DNA of 64,000 nt, from the NCBI RefSeq assembly GCF_901521055.1, contig NZ_CABEGA010000051.1, positions 53,827 to 117,826 of the forward strand, in the 5' to 3' direction. Positions 50,734 through 58,493 of this stretch are shown here, in pieces. Both the position numbers and the translations under genes were made by a program. The notes under the pieces are model-generated. The model did no database searches and was not told the DNA's origin. It saw only the letters and a list, made by a program, of their open reading frames with translations. How positions within the stretch are numbered: position 1 is the stretch's first letter; every line of letters starts with the position of its first letter. The stretch comes from Cellulomonas hominis. Its GTDB lineage: Bacteria; Actinomycetota; Actinomycetes; Actinomycetales; Cellulomonadaceae.

Positions 50734-52275
50734 ATGAGCACGAGCACTGAGGACGAAGTCGGCGGCGAGTTCGACCGGATGGTCCGATCGGCGCTGATGG
50801 GCGTGATGATGACCGCCGAGAGCGTGTCCCGCGCCCGCGAGGGCCGCGTCCGGGACCTGTCCGCGGCCCAGGAGAAGACCAACGCGCTGAACGAGCGGCA
50901 GCGCCGCGAGCAGTCCCGGGTCGTCCACGACCGGGTCCGGCGCCCCGAGTTCTGGAAGAGCGCCACCGTCGACCAGGTCAACGACGTGGTCGCGTACACC
51001 GCGACGCTCGTCCCGGTCGACGCGATCGAGATGGGCACCAAGGACCTGGTGACCGAACGGCTCCACGAGAGGTTCGACCTCGCGCACCAGCCCCTCGCCC
51101 AGCTCGACCCGGCAGTGCGACGCGCGCAGATCGCCGAGGCGTTCGACCGGACCGCCGAGGCCCGGTTCGCGCAGGACAACCCCGACGTCGCGCGCACCCT
51201 GCACGACCGGCTGCGCCGCCGCGAGTACTGGGAGCAGGCCGCCCCCGAGCAGCTGTCGCAGGTGGCCGAGCTCACCGCCCGCCTGGCGCCGCACGACGCC
51301 CGGGCAGCGGAAGCCGACAACGTCCTGCGTGAACAGCTCAAGGGCCGCTACGACATCGACCTGGACATGATCCGTGCGACGCATGCCGATCCCGCCGCGC
51401 GCGCGGGCGCCCTAAGCGGCGAGCTCAGCAAGGCCGTCACGGCGCGCGACGTCGCCGCGAACCGCGATGAGACGCGCCTGGTCTACGACCGGGTCCGGCG
51501 GCCCGAGTTCTGGAACCAGGCCACCGATCAGCAGATCGCCGACGTCGTGAAGTACACCCGCCAGATTGCGCCCCACGACCTGACCGGCAGGGAGGCCGCA
51601 CGCGTCGTCGACGAGCAGCTGCACAAGCGGTTCGGCATCGACCTGCAGGACCCGAGCAACCCGGCGCCGGCCGCGCCCGACGCGCGTCGCGCGGCACTCC
51701 TCGCAGCGCTGGATGACCAGATCGCCGTCACGCGTGAGGGCCGCGACGACGAGCTCGCAAGGACCGCGGGCGCCTCCAGCACCCGGCCGGTGAACAGCGA
51801 GCACGCGCCCGCGGGCGCGGAAGCGCTCGGACACGTCCTGCGTGAGCAGGAGAGCGTCGAACGAGGCCTGGCGGCACGAGACATCGCAGAGGCCGGGGCG
51901 GGGCACGACCTCGAGGGACAAGGAGCGTTCGGTGAGCCGCGCGGCGGTGCGATGGACGACGGAGCGGACCTGGTCGACGTCGACGAGCGCCTGGAGCACA
52001 CGGCGGCCGCGCACGAGGCCCGCGCTGACCAGGTCGGCGCCGCCGCCGCCGCAACCGAAGCAACCGCCGGTGCACCCCTGGACTACCAGCGGGTGACGGA
52101 CGCCGAGCTCACCCAGGTGCCCCCGGTGGCCGCGGGCGCCCGCAAGCAGGCCGCGACCAACTTCCCGCGCTCCACCGCCAGCGGGCTGCGCGCATCCGCC
52201 GGCCGCAGCAAGGCCACCAAGGCGCGCGTCGACCGCGGCGCGGACGCGACACGCGGTCAGGAGCTGGCCAAGTGA
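50734..52275 (+). CDS. Triple-repeat protein of unknown function, conjugation operon
   Basis: 513 residues, ATG at 50734 behind AAGGAGGACC. Three repeats of about 55-60 residues start with VVHDRVRRPEFWKSATVDQV, TLHDRLRRREYWEQAAPEQL and LVYDRVRRPEFWNQATDQQI. Each ends in a helix with the pattern HERFDLAHQ / GRYDIDLD / KRFGIDLQ. They lie at about 65-125, 150-215 and 245-310. The remainder is an acidic, Ala-rich, helical tail ending in basic residues (GRSKATKARVDRGAD). The repeats look like helical peptide- or protein-binding units. It could be a relaxosome or coupling-protein accessory, but there is no direct evidence. Confidence 0.8.
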   Translation: MSTSTEDEVGGEFDRMVRSALMGVMMTAESVSRAREGRVRDLSAAQEKTNALNERQRREQSRVVHDRVRRPEFWKSATVDQVNDVVAYTATLVPVDAIEMGTKDLVTERLHERFDLAHQPLAQLDPAVRRAQIAEAFDRTAEARFAQDNPDVARTLHDRLRRREYWEQAAPEQLSQVAELTARLAPHDARAAEADNVLREQLKGRYDIDLDMIRATHADPAARAGALSGELSKAVTARDVAANRDETRLVYDRVRRPEFWNQATDQQIADVVKYTRQIAPHDLTGREAARVVDEQLHKRFGIDLQDPSNPAPAAPDARRAALLAALDDQIAVTREGRDDELARTAGASSTRPVNSEHAPAGAEALGHVLREQESVERGLAARDIAEAGAGHDLEGQGAFGEPRGGAMDDGADLVDVDERLEHTAAAHEARADQVGAAAAATEATAGAPLDYQRVTDAELTQVPPVAAGARKQAATNFPRSTASGLRASAGRSKATKARVDRGADATRGQELAK

Positions 52276-53238
52276 TCGGCGTGCGCGCGAGGTCCACAAA
52301 AGGTCGTGTGCGACCGGCAGACCGCGAAGGGGTTCCGATGGAGGAGAAGGGCGCGACGGCCAGCGGCCGGCGAGACGTCCACCTGCAGGAGCGGGTGGCC
52401 GCCGGCTGGTCGACGCTGCGCGCCGCAGTGGCCGGTTGGCTCAACGAGCAGAGCACGCTCGGCGTGAGCCGGCGCGCGGTGCTCCGCGCTCACGCGCGCA
52501 CGGTGGTGACCGCGATCGTGGGCGCGGCCGCGACCATCGCGCTCTGGTTGCTGATCGGCCCGAGCATCGTGGTGGCTAATCGGCGGATCACTGAGCAGAT
52601 GATCGCGAGCGAGCCGGCCGTGCAGAACGCGTGGATCGTCGTTGTCGTCGCGGTGTTACTGATCGCACGGTGGGTGGTGTGGGCGGTCCGGCGGCGACCG
52701 GTGAGCGCGTCCGGGACCGCGATCGCCGGGACGTTCCTCCCGGTCGCCGTCGACGAGGGGGTTGCTCGCCACGAGGCCGCCCATGCCGTCGTCGCGAGCA
52801 TCCTCGGCTTCAAAGTGCTGCAGCTCAACGCACTTCCGACGGGCCTCGCCGCCGGGACGTGCGAGTGGCAGTTCCGCAATGACGGGGAGTCGGCGGTCGA
52901 GAACGCCTGGGTGTCGATGTGCGCGTTGGCCGCCGGTGAGGTCGAGTGCCCGGACGGGGCGGTCGCCTGGCCCGGCGCCAGCGGGGACACCCACCAGTCC
53001 CTCGCCACGGCGACGTTCATCATCCGGCGCGGCCAGCCGCCAGCCGGATACGACGGGCCCCTCACACTCGACGGGCTCCTCGCCGCCGCGCACCGCACAG
53101 CCGCCGAGCTCCTGGCTCAGAACCGCGCTGCGGTGGACGCAGTGACGGCCGCGCTCACGGCGCGCGGCCGTCTCGACGAGAGCGCGATCGCTGTGGCGAT
53201 CGCGGGGGCGGGGACGGTGATCGCGAAGTGATCGGCGT
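52270..53238 (+). repeat. 13-base direct repeat bracketing the M41-like peptidase gene
   Basis: AAGTGATCGGCGT occurs at 52270-52282 and 53226-53238, each spanning a stop-GTG junction of the operon. The segment between holds only the peptidase gene, so it may have been inserted (or could be lost) by recombination between the two short copies. Confidence 0.5.
52338..53231 (+). CDS. Membrane-bound M41 (FtsH)-like zinc peptidase without AAA domain
   Basis: 297 residues from the ATG at 52338 (AAGGGG 6 bases upstream); a GTG at 52272 overlapping the previous stop would add 22 residues. Two helices (about 57-80 and 98-118) are followed by an outer or cytosolic peptidase-like domain. HEAAH (145-149, in GVARHEAAHAVVASILG) matches the HExxH zinc motif of peptidase M41, and WPGASGDTHQSLATATFI (about 214-231) matches the GxxxDxxxAT segment of FtsH that supplies the third zinc ligand. 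There is no AAA ATPase domain. A stand-alone M41-like protein in a conjugation operon is unusual. Substrate unknown. Confidence 0.75.
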   Translation: MEEKGATASGRRDVHLQERVAAGWSTLRAAVAGWLNEQSTLGVSRRAVLRAHARTVVTAIVGAAATIALWLLIGPSIVVANRRITEQMIASEPAVQNAWIVVVVAVLLIARWVVWAVRRRPVSASGTAIAGTFLPVAVDEGVARHEAAHAVVASILGFKVLQLNALPTGLAAGTCEWQFRNDGESAVENAWVSMCALAAGEVECPDGAVAWPGASGDTHQSLATATFIIRRGQPPAGYDGPLTLDGLLAAAHRTAAELLAQNRAAVDAVTAALTARGRLDESAIAVAIAGAGTVIAK

Positions 53239-53505
53239 CAACAAGGAACTCAAGCCGCTCGTGCGGCAGGTGCGGCAGGCCGGCGGCGACGTGGAGGTGA
53301 CGCGCTGTGGACCCTGCCCGACGGCACGGTTCTGCGGACCGGGATCACGATGAGCGGCGCCCGTGCCCGCAACGCCCACCGAGACATCACCCGAGCCCTC
53401 GCCGTGTCGCGCGCTCGCGACGCGAACACCAACATTTCGGAGTCCGGAATGACGATGACTAGCACCGTGGTGCCCGTGCTCTGCGTCGGACGGTGCGCGC
53501 GATGA
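53228..53505 (+). pseudogene. HicA-like (YcfA) small protein, frameshifted
   Basis: The frame from a GTG at 53228 gives IGVNKELKPLVRQVRQAGGD then VEVTR and soon stops (53353), while the -1 frame continues as LWTLPDGTVLRTGITMSGAR and ARNAHRDITRAL to 53505. Adding one base near 53304 restores a HicA-like dsRNA-binding-fold protein of about 92 residues, with the pattern LKxLVRxxRxxG, strand, T-x-P-x-G, and R-A-L-R-x-x-H-x-x-x-x-R-x-L. HicA proteins are mRNA-cleaving toxins or phage regulators. No HicB is seen. The stop overlaps the next ATG, which supports one gene. Its 3' part may be non-native. Confidence 0.6.
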
Positions 53506-54059
53506 CCGCGACGAACGACACCGACGACTGCTGCGCCACCCCGGTCACGGTGAGCGTCACCGGGCCACAGATGGCCGACTGGCTGGTGCGCAGCGCACTG
53601 CCGGCCATGAGCGACCTCGCCGGCTTCGGCGAGCGGGGGGACTGGTTCCGCGCGTTGCCGCCGTACGACGGCCACACCGGCTCCGGCAGCATCCGCGGGT
53701 GGACCGGTGCTCTCAGTCGAGGACTGGCACTGCGTGATGACCTGCACGAAGCGTGGTGGCGGGGCGTCGAGGTGGTGCAGGGCTCCGGCTATCGTCTGCG
53801 GCGGCGGATTGCGCTAGACCCGATCGAGGTCGTTGTGGGGGCGAAGCGGGAGCTCGCGCCCTCCACCCTCGGGCCGATCGCGCACCAGGTGATCGGCGGG
53901 GCGAGCGACTTGGTGCTCGTCGCTGGCCAGATCTGCGAAGACCCGAACGTCGAGGACCTGGTGCGAGGTACGTGGCACCGCAGCTTGCATACGCTCGCCG
54001 ATCGCGCCCTTGTTCGAGAACTCGCCAGCGGTGCGAGCCGATGGCCCCCGCAGCCCTAG
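53502..54059 (+). CDS. Hypothetical protein
   Basis: 185 residues from the ATG at 53502 that overlaps the previous stop (a GTG at 53493 is also in frame). Globular, mixed alpha/beta, with a Trp-rich central part (GDWFRALPPYDGHTGSG; HEAWWRGVEVVQG) and a C-terminal GASDLVLVAGQICEDPNVEDL. No signal, membrane segment or recognised motif. It is the last gene of the coupled run after the peptidase. Function unknown. Confidence 0.65.
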   Translation: MTATNDTDDCCATPVTVSVTGPQMADWLVRSALPAMSDLAGFGERGDWFRALPPYDGHTGSGSIRGWTGALSRGLALRDDLHEAWWRGVEVVQGSGYRLRRRIALDPIEVVVGAKRELAPSTLGPIAHQVIGGASDLVLVAGQICEDPNVEDLVRGTWHRSLHTLADRALVRELASGASRWPPQP

Positions 54060-54136
54060 CACCCGATCGCCCCGACGACGGTTCCTCTGGAACGCACGTG
54101 GGGACCACCCCCTACCCTGGACTGCAGGAGGTCACG

Positions 54137-54496
54137 ATGAACACAAGGGAGCCCGGCACGGTGCCCCGCGGGTACCGGTTCGCTGACCACGTGCCGTACG
54201 AGACCCCCGACGACCTTGCAGAGCTGCAGGGACCGACGTCCGGCATCGTGCGTGTGCGCCCGCACATCGACACCAGCCAGGATCCGACGTACGACCTCGA
54301 CGACCACGGCGACGTGGTCGCGCTGTACGCCGCGGTGGTGCGAGCTGGCTCCGCCGACGACCAGCGGCGTCTGCTGAACCGCGCCACCCTGGAGCAGGTG
54401 TGGCCGGTGCTGGTCCTGCCGCGCCGCTGCCGCGAGGTGTGGTCGACGCGCTTCCCGAGCCTCGGCGAGCTCGGCGTGCAGGCGTTGAGCCTGTAG
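54137..54496 (+). CDS. Small protein preceding an AbiEii-like gene (possible antitoxin)
   Basis: 119 residues, ATG at 54137 behind GCAGGAGGTC. Acidic and soluble. The C-terminal half (LLNRATLEQVWPVLVLPRRC, then REVWSTRFPSL) is typical of actinobacterial genes placed right before nucleotidyltransferase-like AbiEii genes. It does not contain an obvious AbiEi winged helix. By position it could be the antitoxin partner, but the link is only contextual. Only 2 bases separate it from the next gene. Confidence 0.65.
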   Translation: MNTREPGTVPRGYRFADHVPYETPDDLAELQGPTSGIVRVRPHIDTSQDPTYDLDDHGDVVALYAAVVRAGSADDQRRLLNRATLEQVWPVLVLPRRCREVWSTRFPSLGELGVQALSL

Positions 54497-54498
54497 CG

Positions 54499-55299
54499 AT
54501 GCTCCCGTTCCACGAGCGGCTGGCCCGGATCGGGCTCGAGGCCACCGAGCAGTACGGGTTCGTGCTCGCCGGCGGGTACGCCGTCGCAGCCAACGGCATG
54601 GGCGATCGGCTGTCCGAGGACGTCGACCTGTTCACCAACCGGCAGTCCCCGGACGACTTCGCCAAGGCCGTGGACGCGCTGAAGGAGGCGTACGACCGTC
54701 ACGGGCTGCAGGTCGACGTCGTCCGGGACGGGCCGACGTTCCTCGACGTCGTGGTCAGCGACGCACGCACCGGTGACAGCAGCAGCATCCAGCTGGGGTT
54801 GGACTACCGCGAGCACGCTCCCGCTCGACTGGAGATCGGGCCGGTCCTCGACGTCCAAGACGCGGTCGCGAACAAGGTGACCGCGCTGTACTCGCGCGGT
54901 GAGACGCGCGACTACATCGACGTCGACCTGGTCGTGCAGTCCGGGCGGTTCACCCGTGCGAAAGTCCTCGAGCTTGGTGACGCCCGGGAGGTCGAGCCGA
55001 TGGACCGCGCGATGCTCGCCGCGCGGTTCCAGCAGGCCGCGACGCACACCGAACGGCAGTTCGCCCGGTACGGCGTCGACCCCGTACAGCGCACGCAGGT
55101 CGTCGACCGGTTCGCGCAGTGGGGCCGCGAGCTCGACGGCGCGCCGGCCGACCCGGCTCAGGAGTCGGCTGCCGCGCGCGCAGTCCGGGAGGCACACACG
55201 TCGTTCCCCGGGCTCCACAATCCTTCGGCCCCGGCGCGCGCGGCACGGCCACCGGTCGAACGTGGGGCGCCCGACCTTGGTACCGGCCTCGGGCTCTAG
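54499..55299 (+). CDS. AbiEii/AbiGii-type nucleotidyltransferase toxin
   Basis: 266 residues, ATG at 54499. The nucleotidyltransferase-like core reads FVLAGGYAVAANGMGDRLSE then DVDLFTN, the GG-x-A...R-x-S-x-D-x-D-L pattern of the AbiEii family; the two acidic residues for metal binding (D in SEDVDL) are intact. LDVQDAVANKVTALYSRGET and RDYIDVDLVVQSG form the second conserved region. AbiEii proteins are toxins of type IV toxin-antitoxin/abortive infection systems that transfer nucleotides. It shares its final CTAG with the stop of the convergent relaxase gene. Confidence 0.82.
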   Translation: MLPFHERLARIGLEATEQYGFVLAGGYAVAANGMGDRLSEDVDLFTNRQSPDDFAKAVDALKEAYDRHGLQVDVVRDGPTFLDVVVSDARTGDSSSIQLGLDYREHAPARLEIGPVLDVQDAVANKVTALYSRGETRDYIDVDLVVQSGRFTRAKVLELGDAREVEPMDRAMLAARFQQAATHTERQFARYGVDPVQRTQVVDRFAQWGRELDGAPADPAQESAAARAVREAHTSFPGLHNPSAPARAARPPVERGAPDLGTGLGL

Positions 55300-56861
55300 C
55301 CGCCGACCCCGTAGCCCTGGCCGGCGTCTCGACCGGCGTCCGGTGCAGGGCCCCGGTCGACGCGCATCGTCGGCGCGGCGCGGCGCGCCGTAGGCGCCGC
55401 CACGGGAGCCGGCTGCCGCAGCGCCGGCAGCGTCGCGAACGCAGCGTCGGCGGCGTGGCTCGCGGTCGTCGCGCGCTCGAGGTGACCTCGTGCGGCGTGC
55501 GAGCGGGCGACGGCCTGACCGGTGCGCTGCGCCTGGCGCAGCACGGCCATCCAACCTGACGAGGTGTCCGTGCCGGTCGCGCGTGCGATGAGCCGCGCCT
55601 TGTACGCCGCGCCCATCAGCGCCCGCAGGTCCACCTTCGGGCCGGCGCCGCGGGCGTCGTACCGGTCGGGTTGGGCGATGCGCGCGAACTCCTCGGAGGC
55701 GCGCGCGAGCGGACCGGGCTGGTCCTTCTCCTGGAGCAGCGACGCGCGCGCCAGGACGCCGGCGATGTCCGCGGCCGCCGCCCGCTCATCGCCGGCGGAC
55801 ATACGTTCGTTAAGCCGGGCCAGCGCGACGGTGCCGACCTCCGGGGCAGCCCGCACGTCGACCTTGTCCGAGACCACCCCGTCCTTCCACTGGCCGCGCC
55901 ACACCGGCGCGAGCGCGCCGTCAGCAGCGGCGTCGGTGCCCCACCGCATCCGCAGCTGACCGAGCCCCAAGGTGCGGTCCAGCTTCGACGGCGCGTACCA
56001 GATCGGGTCCTGCCGCTTGCCGTCAGCGAACGTCGGGACGAGCGCAACGGAGTAGCCGACGACCCGGTCCGTCGACCCCTTCTCCAGGCGCGGACGCACC
56101 AGGACGCGGGCGTTCTTCAACCCGTCGAGGTACTCCTTCTCCGACGTCGCGGTCACCGCGACGGCGTGCATCCGCCGGCGCAGCTCCTCGCGCGGCGGCA
56201 GCGACAGCGCCCGGCGCTCGACCTTGCCGAGCTCGGCGGCGTGCGCCGCGGACAGCGTCCCGCGGCCCTGCTCGCGGCTCTCCAGCACGCGCAGGCCGTA
56301 CCGGTGCTCGAGACGGTTCGCGGCCGCCTGGATGCGGTGGAAGTCGTTGTTGAGGTTCGCCTTCGACCCGTCCTCGCGGACCAGGTTCACCACGACGTGC
56401 ACGTGGTCGTTGCCCTCGGTGGACAGCCCGTGACGCACCACCATCCACCGGCACTGCGGGCCGTCGACTCCCTCGCCGGCGAACCCCATCTCGGCGACGA
56501 AGTCCGTCGCGATCGCCGCCCACTGCTCGTCGGGCAGCGGCCCCTCGCCGGCCTCCAGCGACAGCGGCACGTGGTAGACGTGCGCGTCCCGGTACCCGAC
56601 GTGCTGCTGCCGCTGCTCGCCCTCGTTGCGGACCTTCACCCGCTGGCGGACCTTCGTGCCGAACACCTTCGTCGGCATCTCCAGCGCCTGACCCAGTGCC
56701 ACCGCGTCTTCGCGAGACAGCTCACCGGTCCCCACCTGGCTGATCACCGCTTCATGGCCGCCGAGCACGTGCGGGAACGTGTGCTCGTTGCGCTTGCCCG
56801 GGCCCGCGAGGTACACCGCGAGCCCGACCGCCTTGCCGCCCCGGAAGCAGCGCGCGATCAC
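55296..56861 (-). CDS. Relaxase/mobilization nuclease (MobA/VirD2-like, MOBP type)
   Basis: 521 residues. N-terminal relaxase domain (about 1-170). The metal-binding motif NDHVHVVVNLV has HxH at 153/155, the usual H-x-H-x-x-x-N motif III of MOBP relaxases. Motif I region: HVLGGHEAVISQV and DAHVYHVPLSLEAGEG. The catalytic Tyr is likely in the first 30 residues (VGLAVYLAGPG). The long C-terminal part is alpha-helical. It nicks oriT and guides DNA to the coupling protein. The ATG overlaps the MobC stop (ATGA), and the 3' end shares CTAG with the AbiEii stop. Confidence 0.9.
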   Translation of the reverse strand: MIARCFRGGKAVGLAVYLAGPGKRNEHTFPHVLGGHEAVISQVGTGELSREDAVALGQALEMPTKVFGTKVRQRVKVRNEGEQRQQHVGYRDAHVYHVPLSLEAGEGPLPDEQWAAIATDFVAEMGFAGEGVDGPQCRWMVVRHGLSTEGNDHVHVVVNLVREDGSKANLNNDFHRIQAAANRLEHRYGLRVLESREQGRGTLSAAHAAELGKVERRALSLPPREELRRRMHAVAVTATSEKEYLDGLKNARVLVRPRLEKGSTDRVVGYSVALVPTFADGKRQDPIWYAPSKLDRTLGLGQLRMRWGTDAAADGALAPVWRGQWKDGVVSDKVDVRAAPEVGTVALARLNERMSAGDERAAAADIAGVLARASLLQEKDQPGPLARASEEFARIAQPDRYDARGAGPKVDLRALMGAAYKARLIARATGTDTSSGWMAVLRQAQRTGQAVARSHAARGHLERATTASHAADAAFATLPALRQPAPVAAPTARRAAPTMRVDRGPAPDAGRDAGQGYGVGG

Positions 56862-57268
56862 CGGCCGACGCCCAGCTGCAGCAGCGCGTCGTCGACGCGC
56901 TCGGTGGTGCGCCGGATGGCGGCGAGCGTCGCCACCAGGTCCTGGTGCACGTCGCTCGTCGCGTTCACCGCACGCGCGATCTGGTTGACGTTGTTCGACA
57001 CAGCACCTAGGTACCGGGCGACGGTGAACAGCGTCGTCAGCAGCTCACGCCGGTCCGTTGCCGTCTCGCCGCGATCTGCCAACGCCGACTCGACCATGAG
57101 CCGCTGCACCGTCCAGCCGAGCACGTCTGCTCGCACAGTCAACGCGAGGTACTCGTCCGGGCTGACCTTGAGCTTCACCGGCTTGGTACGTCCGCCGTCG
57201 ACGTTCGCCCGCCGCCGGCGCCGGGCCGGCTTGCCGCGCCCGCTGCTCGTCCTGTCGTCGATGCCCAC
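56858..57268 (-). CDS. MobC-like relaxosome protein
   Basis: 136 residues if the GTG at 57268 is the start; a GTG at 57400 gives 180 residues but would place the perfect palindrome at 57356-57377 inside the coding region. The MobC core has VKLKVSPDEYLALTVRADVL, GWTVQRLMVESALADRG and LGAVSNNVNQIARAVNATSD; NNVNQIARAVN is the family hallmark. MobC binds oriT and widens the nick region for the relaxase. The N-terminal basic part (SSGRGKPARRRRRANV) favours DNA binding. Confidence 0.85.
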   Translation of the reverse strand: MGIDDRTSSGRGKPARRRRRANVDGGRTKPVKLKVSPDEYLALTVRADVLGWTVQRLMVESALADRGETATDRRELLTTLFTVARYLGAVSNNVNQIARAVNATSDVHQDLVATLAAIRRTTERVDDALLQLGVGR

Positions 57269-57355
57269 GCATCGATGAAAGCCCAGCGCAGCGCCCCGCA
57301 GAGCGGGACCAGCACGATTTGAGTGCTGCGACGCCCAACGTTGAGTGGCGTCGGA

Positions 57356-57377
57356 ACGGATAGGGGTCCCTATCCGT
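57356..57377. repeat. 22-base palindrome in the oriT candidate
   Basis: ACGGATAGGG, GT, CCCTATCCGT: two perfect 10-base arms with a 2-base centre, unusually AT-rich for the region, followed by an ATATC stretch that could be a -10 element for mobC. It could be a MobC or relaxase binding site or an autoregulatory operator. Confidence 0.65.
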
Positions 57378-57584
57378 ATATCTTGCTCCGTCTGGGACAC
57401 CGTGCGGTGATCGCGCTAGAGCGGAGCGGGGTGCGATCTGTGAACCGCGCCGCGAAGCGGCGACCGCTGGGCCACCTACGTCAGGCGAACCGTCGGACCG
57501 TCGTACTGCGCGACGTGACCAGCTAGCGCGAGGTGACATCAGCCGTCACGTGGCAAGCCGCGCAGCGGTGCGGCAGCCGGGGGT

Positions 57585-57602
57585 CCGGGGGTGGTCCCCC
57601 GG
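57585..57602. repeat. Short perfect hairpin in the oriT candidate
   Basis: CCGGGGG-TGGT-CCCCCGG, 7-base perfect arms with a 4-base loop. Typical of cruciform-forming sites near oriT or of a strong RNA hairpin. Confidence 0.5.
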
Positions 57603-57656
57603 GTACCCAACCGCACCCGACAGGACCCGCCTGGCCGAGCACTCGTCGCCCCTCGC

Positions 57657-57712
57657 CCACCTGTGCACGCCGCGAGCTCCACCGCTGCGCGGCTCGCGGC
57701 GCACACAGGTGG
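57657..57712. repeat. Long inverted repeat in the oriT candidate
   Basis: Left arm 57657-57677 (starts CCACCTGTG, ends CGCCGCGAGC) and right arm 57692-57712 (starts GCTCGCGGCG, ends CACAGGTGG) match at 19 of 21 positions, with a 14-base loop. It is the longest inverted repeat in the window and could be the recognition hairpin of the relaxase. Confidence 0.6.
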
Positions 57713-57864
57713 ACGACGGGACCCAACCGATCACCCGTGCACAGGCCGCGCCGTCACCACGTGCTGTCGGGTCGCGGCCCGCAAGCGCAACCCGTGCACG
57801 GCCTCACCTACGCAGTGGGTAGGCCGGCGCCGGCTGCGTGCCGGCGCTGGCTACGGTCGACAGC

Positions 57865-58188
57865 ATGAGCAGCGACGACCAGGCCACGGACTACACCCAG
57901 CGACTACGCGCACTGATCGACAACCGGATGGCAGCGGTCGAACCCCTCGTCGCACGCGCGACAGCCGTAGCCGCGGCGCGCGACGCGCTCGAGCACGCGA
58001 CCCACGCCTACGCCGACACCTGGGCCGACGCGATCGCCGCTGGCTGGAGCGAAGACGAGCTGCGCAAGGTGTTCAAGGGCCTGGCCATCGATCCCGCACC
58101 GCGGCGCCGCAAGCAGCGCACAGCGCGGCCGGCGGCCACGCCGTCCGCGGCCGAGGACGGCGCCGTCCTCGAGCAGCCGGCCGCCTGA
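57865..58188 (+). CDS. Small helical protein downstream of the oriT candidate
   Basis: 107 residues from the ATG at 57865. Helical and charged (YTQRLRALIDNRMAAVEPLV; WADAIAAGWSEDELRKVFKG), with a basic segment PAPRRRKQRTARP that could bind nucleic acid. No recognised family. It is followed by a strong hairpin terminator, so it is a single-gene unit. May be an accessory to transfer given its location, but this is only position-based. Confidence 0.6.
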   Translation: MSSDDQATDYTQRLRALIDNRMAAVEPLVARATAVAAARDALEHATHAYADTWADAIAAGWSEDELRKVFKGLAIDPAPRRRKQRTARPAATPSAAEDGAVLEQPAA

Positions 58189-58197
58189 CTCGTCCTA

Positions 58198-58239
58198 CGA
58201 AGATGCGCCCGACCCCCTCCGGGATCGGGCGCATCTTCG
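58198..58239. terminator. Strong 15-base-pair hairpin terminator
   Basis: CGAAGATGCGCCCGA and TCGGGCGCATCTTCG form perfect 15-base arms with a 12-base loop, 10 bases after the stop of the small helical protein gene. No T-run follows. Confidence 0.75.
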
Positions 58240-58313
58240 TGCCGGCGGCACCACGACCGCCGGCCGCGGCGGTGCGCGCGGTCGTGTCGCACCAGCGACC
58301 TAGAGTGCGCGGC

Positions 58314-58493
58314 GTGATCGAACTGCTCGCCCTGGCCGAGACCACACCGCCGGACCACACCGGCGTCCACCCGGAGCGCCAGACGACGCAGCTCGAGGCC
58401 AAGGGCGACACGTACGACGCGGCCCTGCAAGCACTGCACGCGCAGGTCCCCGACGGGTACCGCCTGGTGCACGTGCGCCGGCGCTACTACTGA
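58314..58493 (+). CDS. Small protein of unknown function (59 residues)
   Basis: GTG at 58314, stop at 58493. Sequence ends QLEAKGDTYDAALQALHAQV then PDGYRLVHVRRRYY, one helix and one strand. A TAGAGT hexamer 7 bases before the GTG resembles a -10 box of a leaderless transcript. Similar small proteins appear in actinobacterial mobile elements. It converges with the small membrane protein at 58487, overlapping by 7 bases. Confidence 0.55.
   Translation: MIELLALAETTPPDHTGVHPERQTTQLEAKGDTYDAALQALHAQVPDGYRLVHVRRRYY

Larger units (their letters stand above)
57269..57864. other. Gene-free region rich in inverted repeats: candidate origin of transfer (oriT)
   Basis: 596 bases between the divergent mobC and the small protein gene at 57865. 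It holds four inverted repeats: 57258-57275 (TCGATGC-N4-GCATCGA), 57356-57377, 57585-57602 and 57657-57712. The position directly upstream of mobC-relaxase is the usual one for oriT of MOBP systems. Frames reading through here on both strands give low-complexity proteins and are not supported. No nick site can be assigned by eye. Confidence 0.55.

Noticed and set aside
57269..57400. 44-residue N-terminal extension of MobC from the GTG at 57400
   Set aside because: It would put a perfect palindrome inside the coding sequence and is unlike the family; the shorter start is preferred, though the longer one is not excluded.
57591..58493. 300-codon plus-strand frame through the oriT candidate
   Set aside because: Only its last 59 codons look like a protein with its own start; the rest is Arg/Pro low complexity over inverted repeats.
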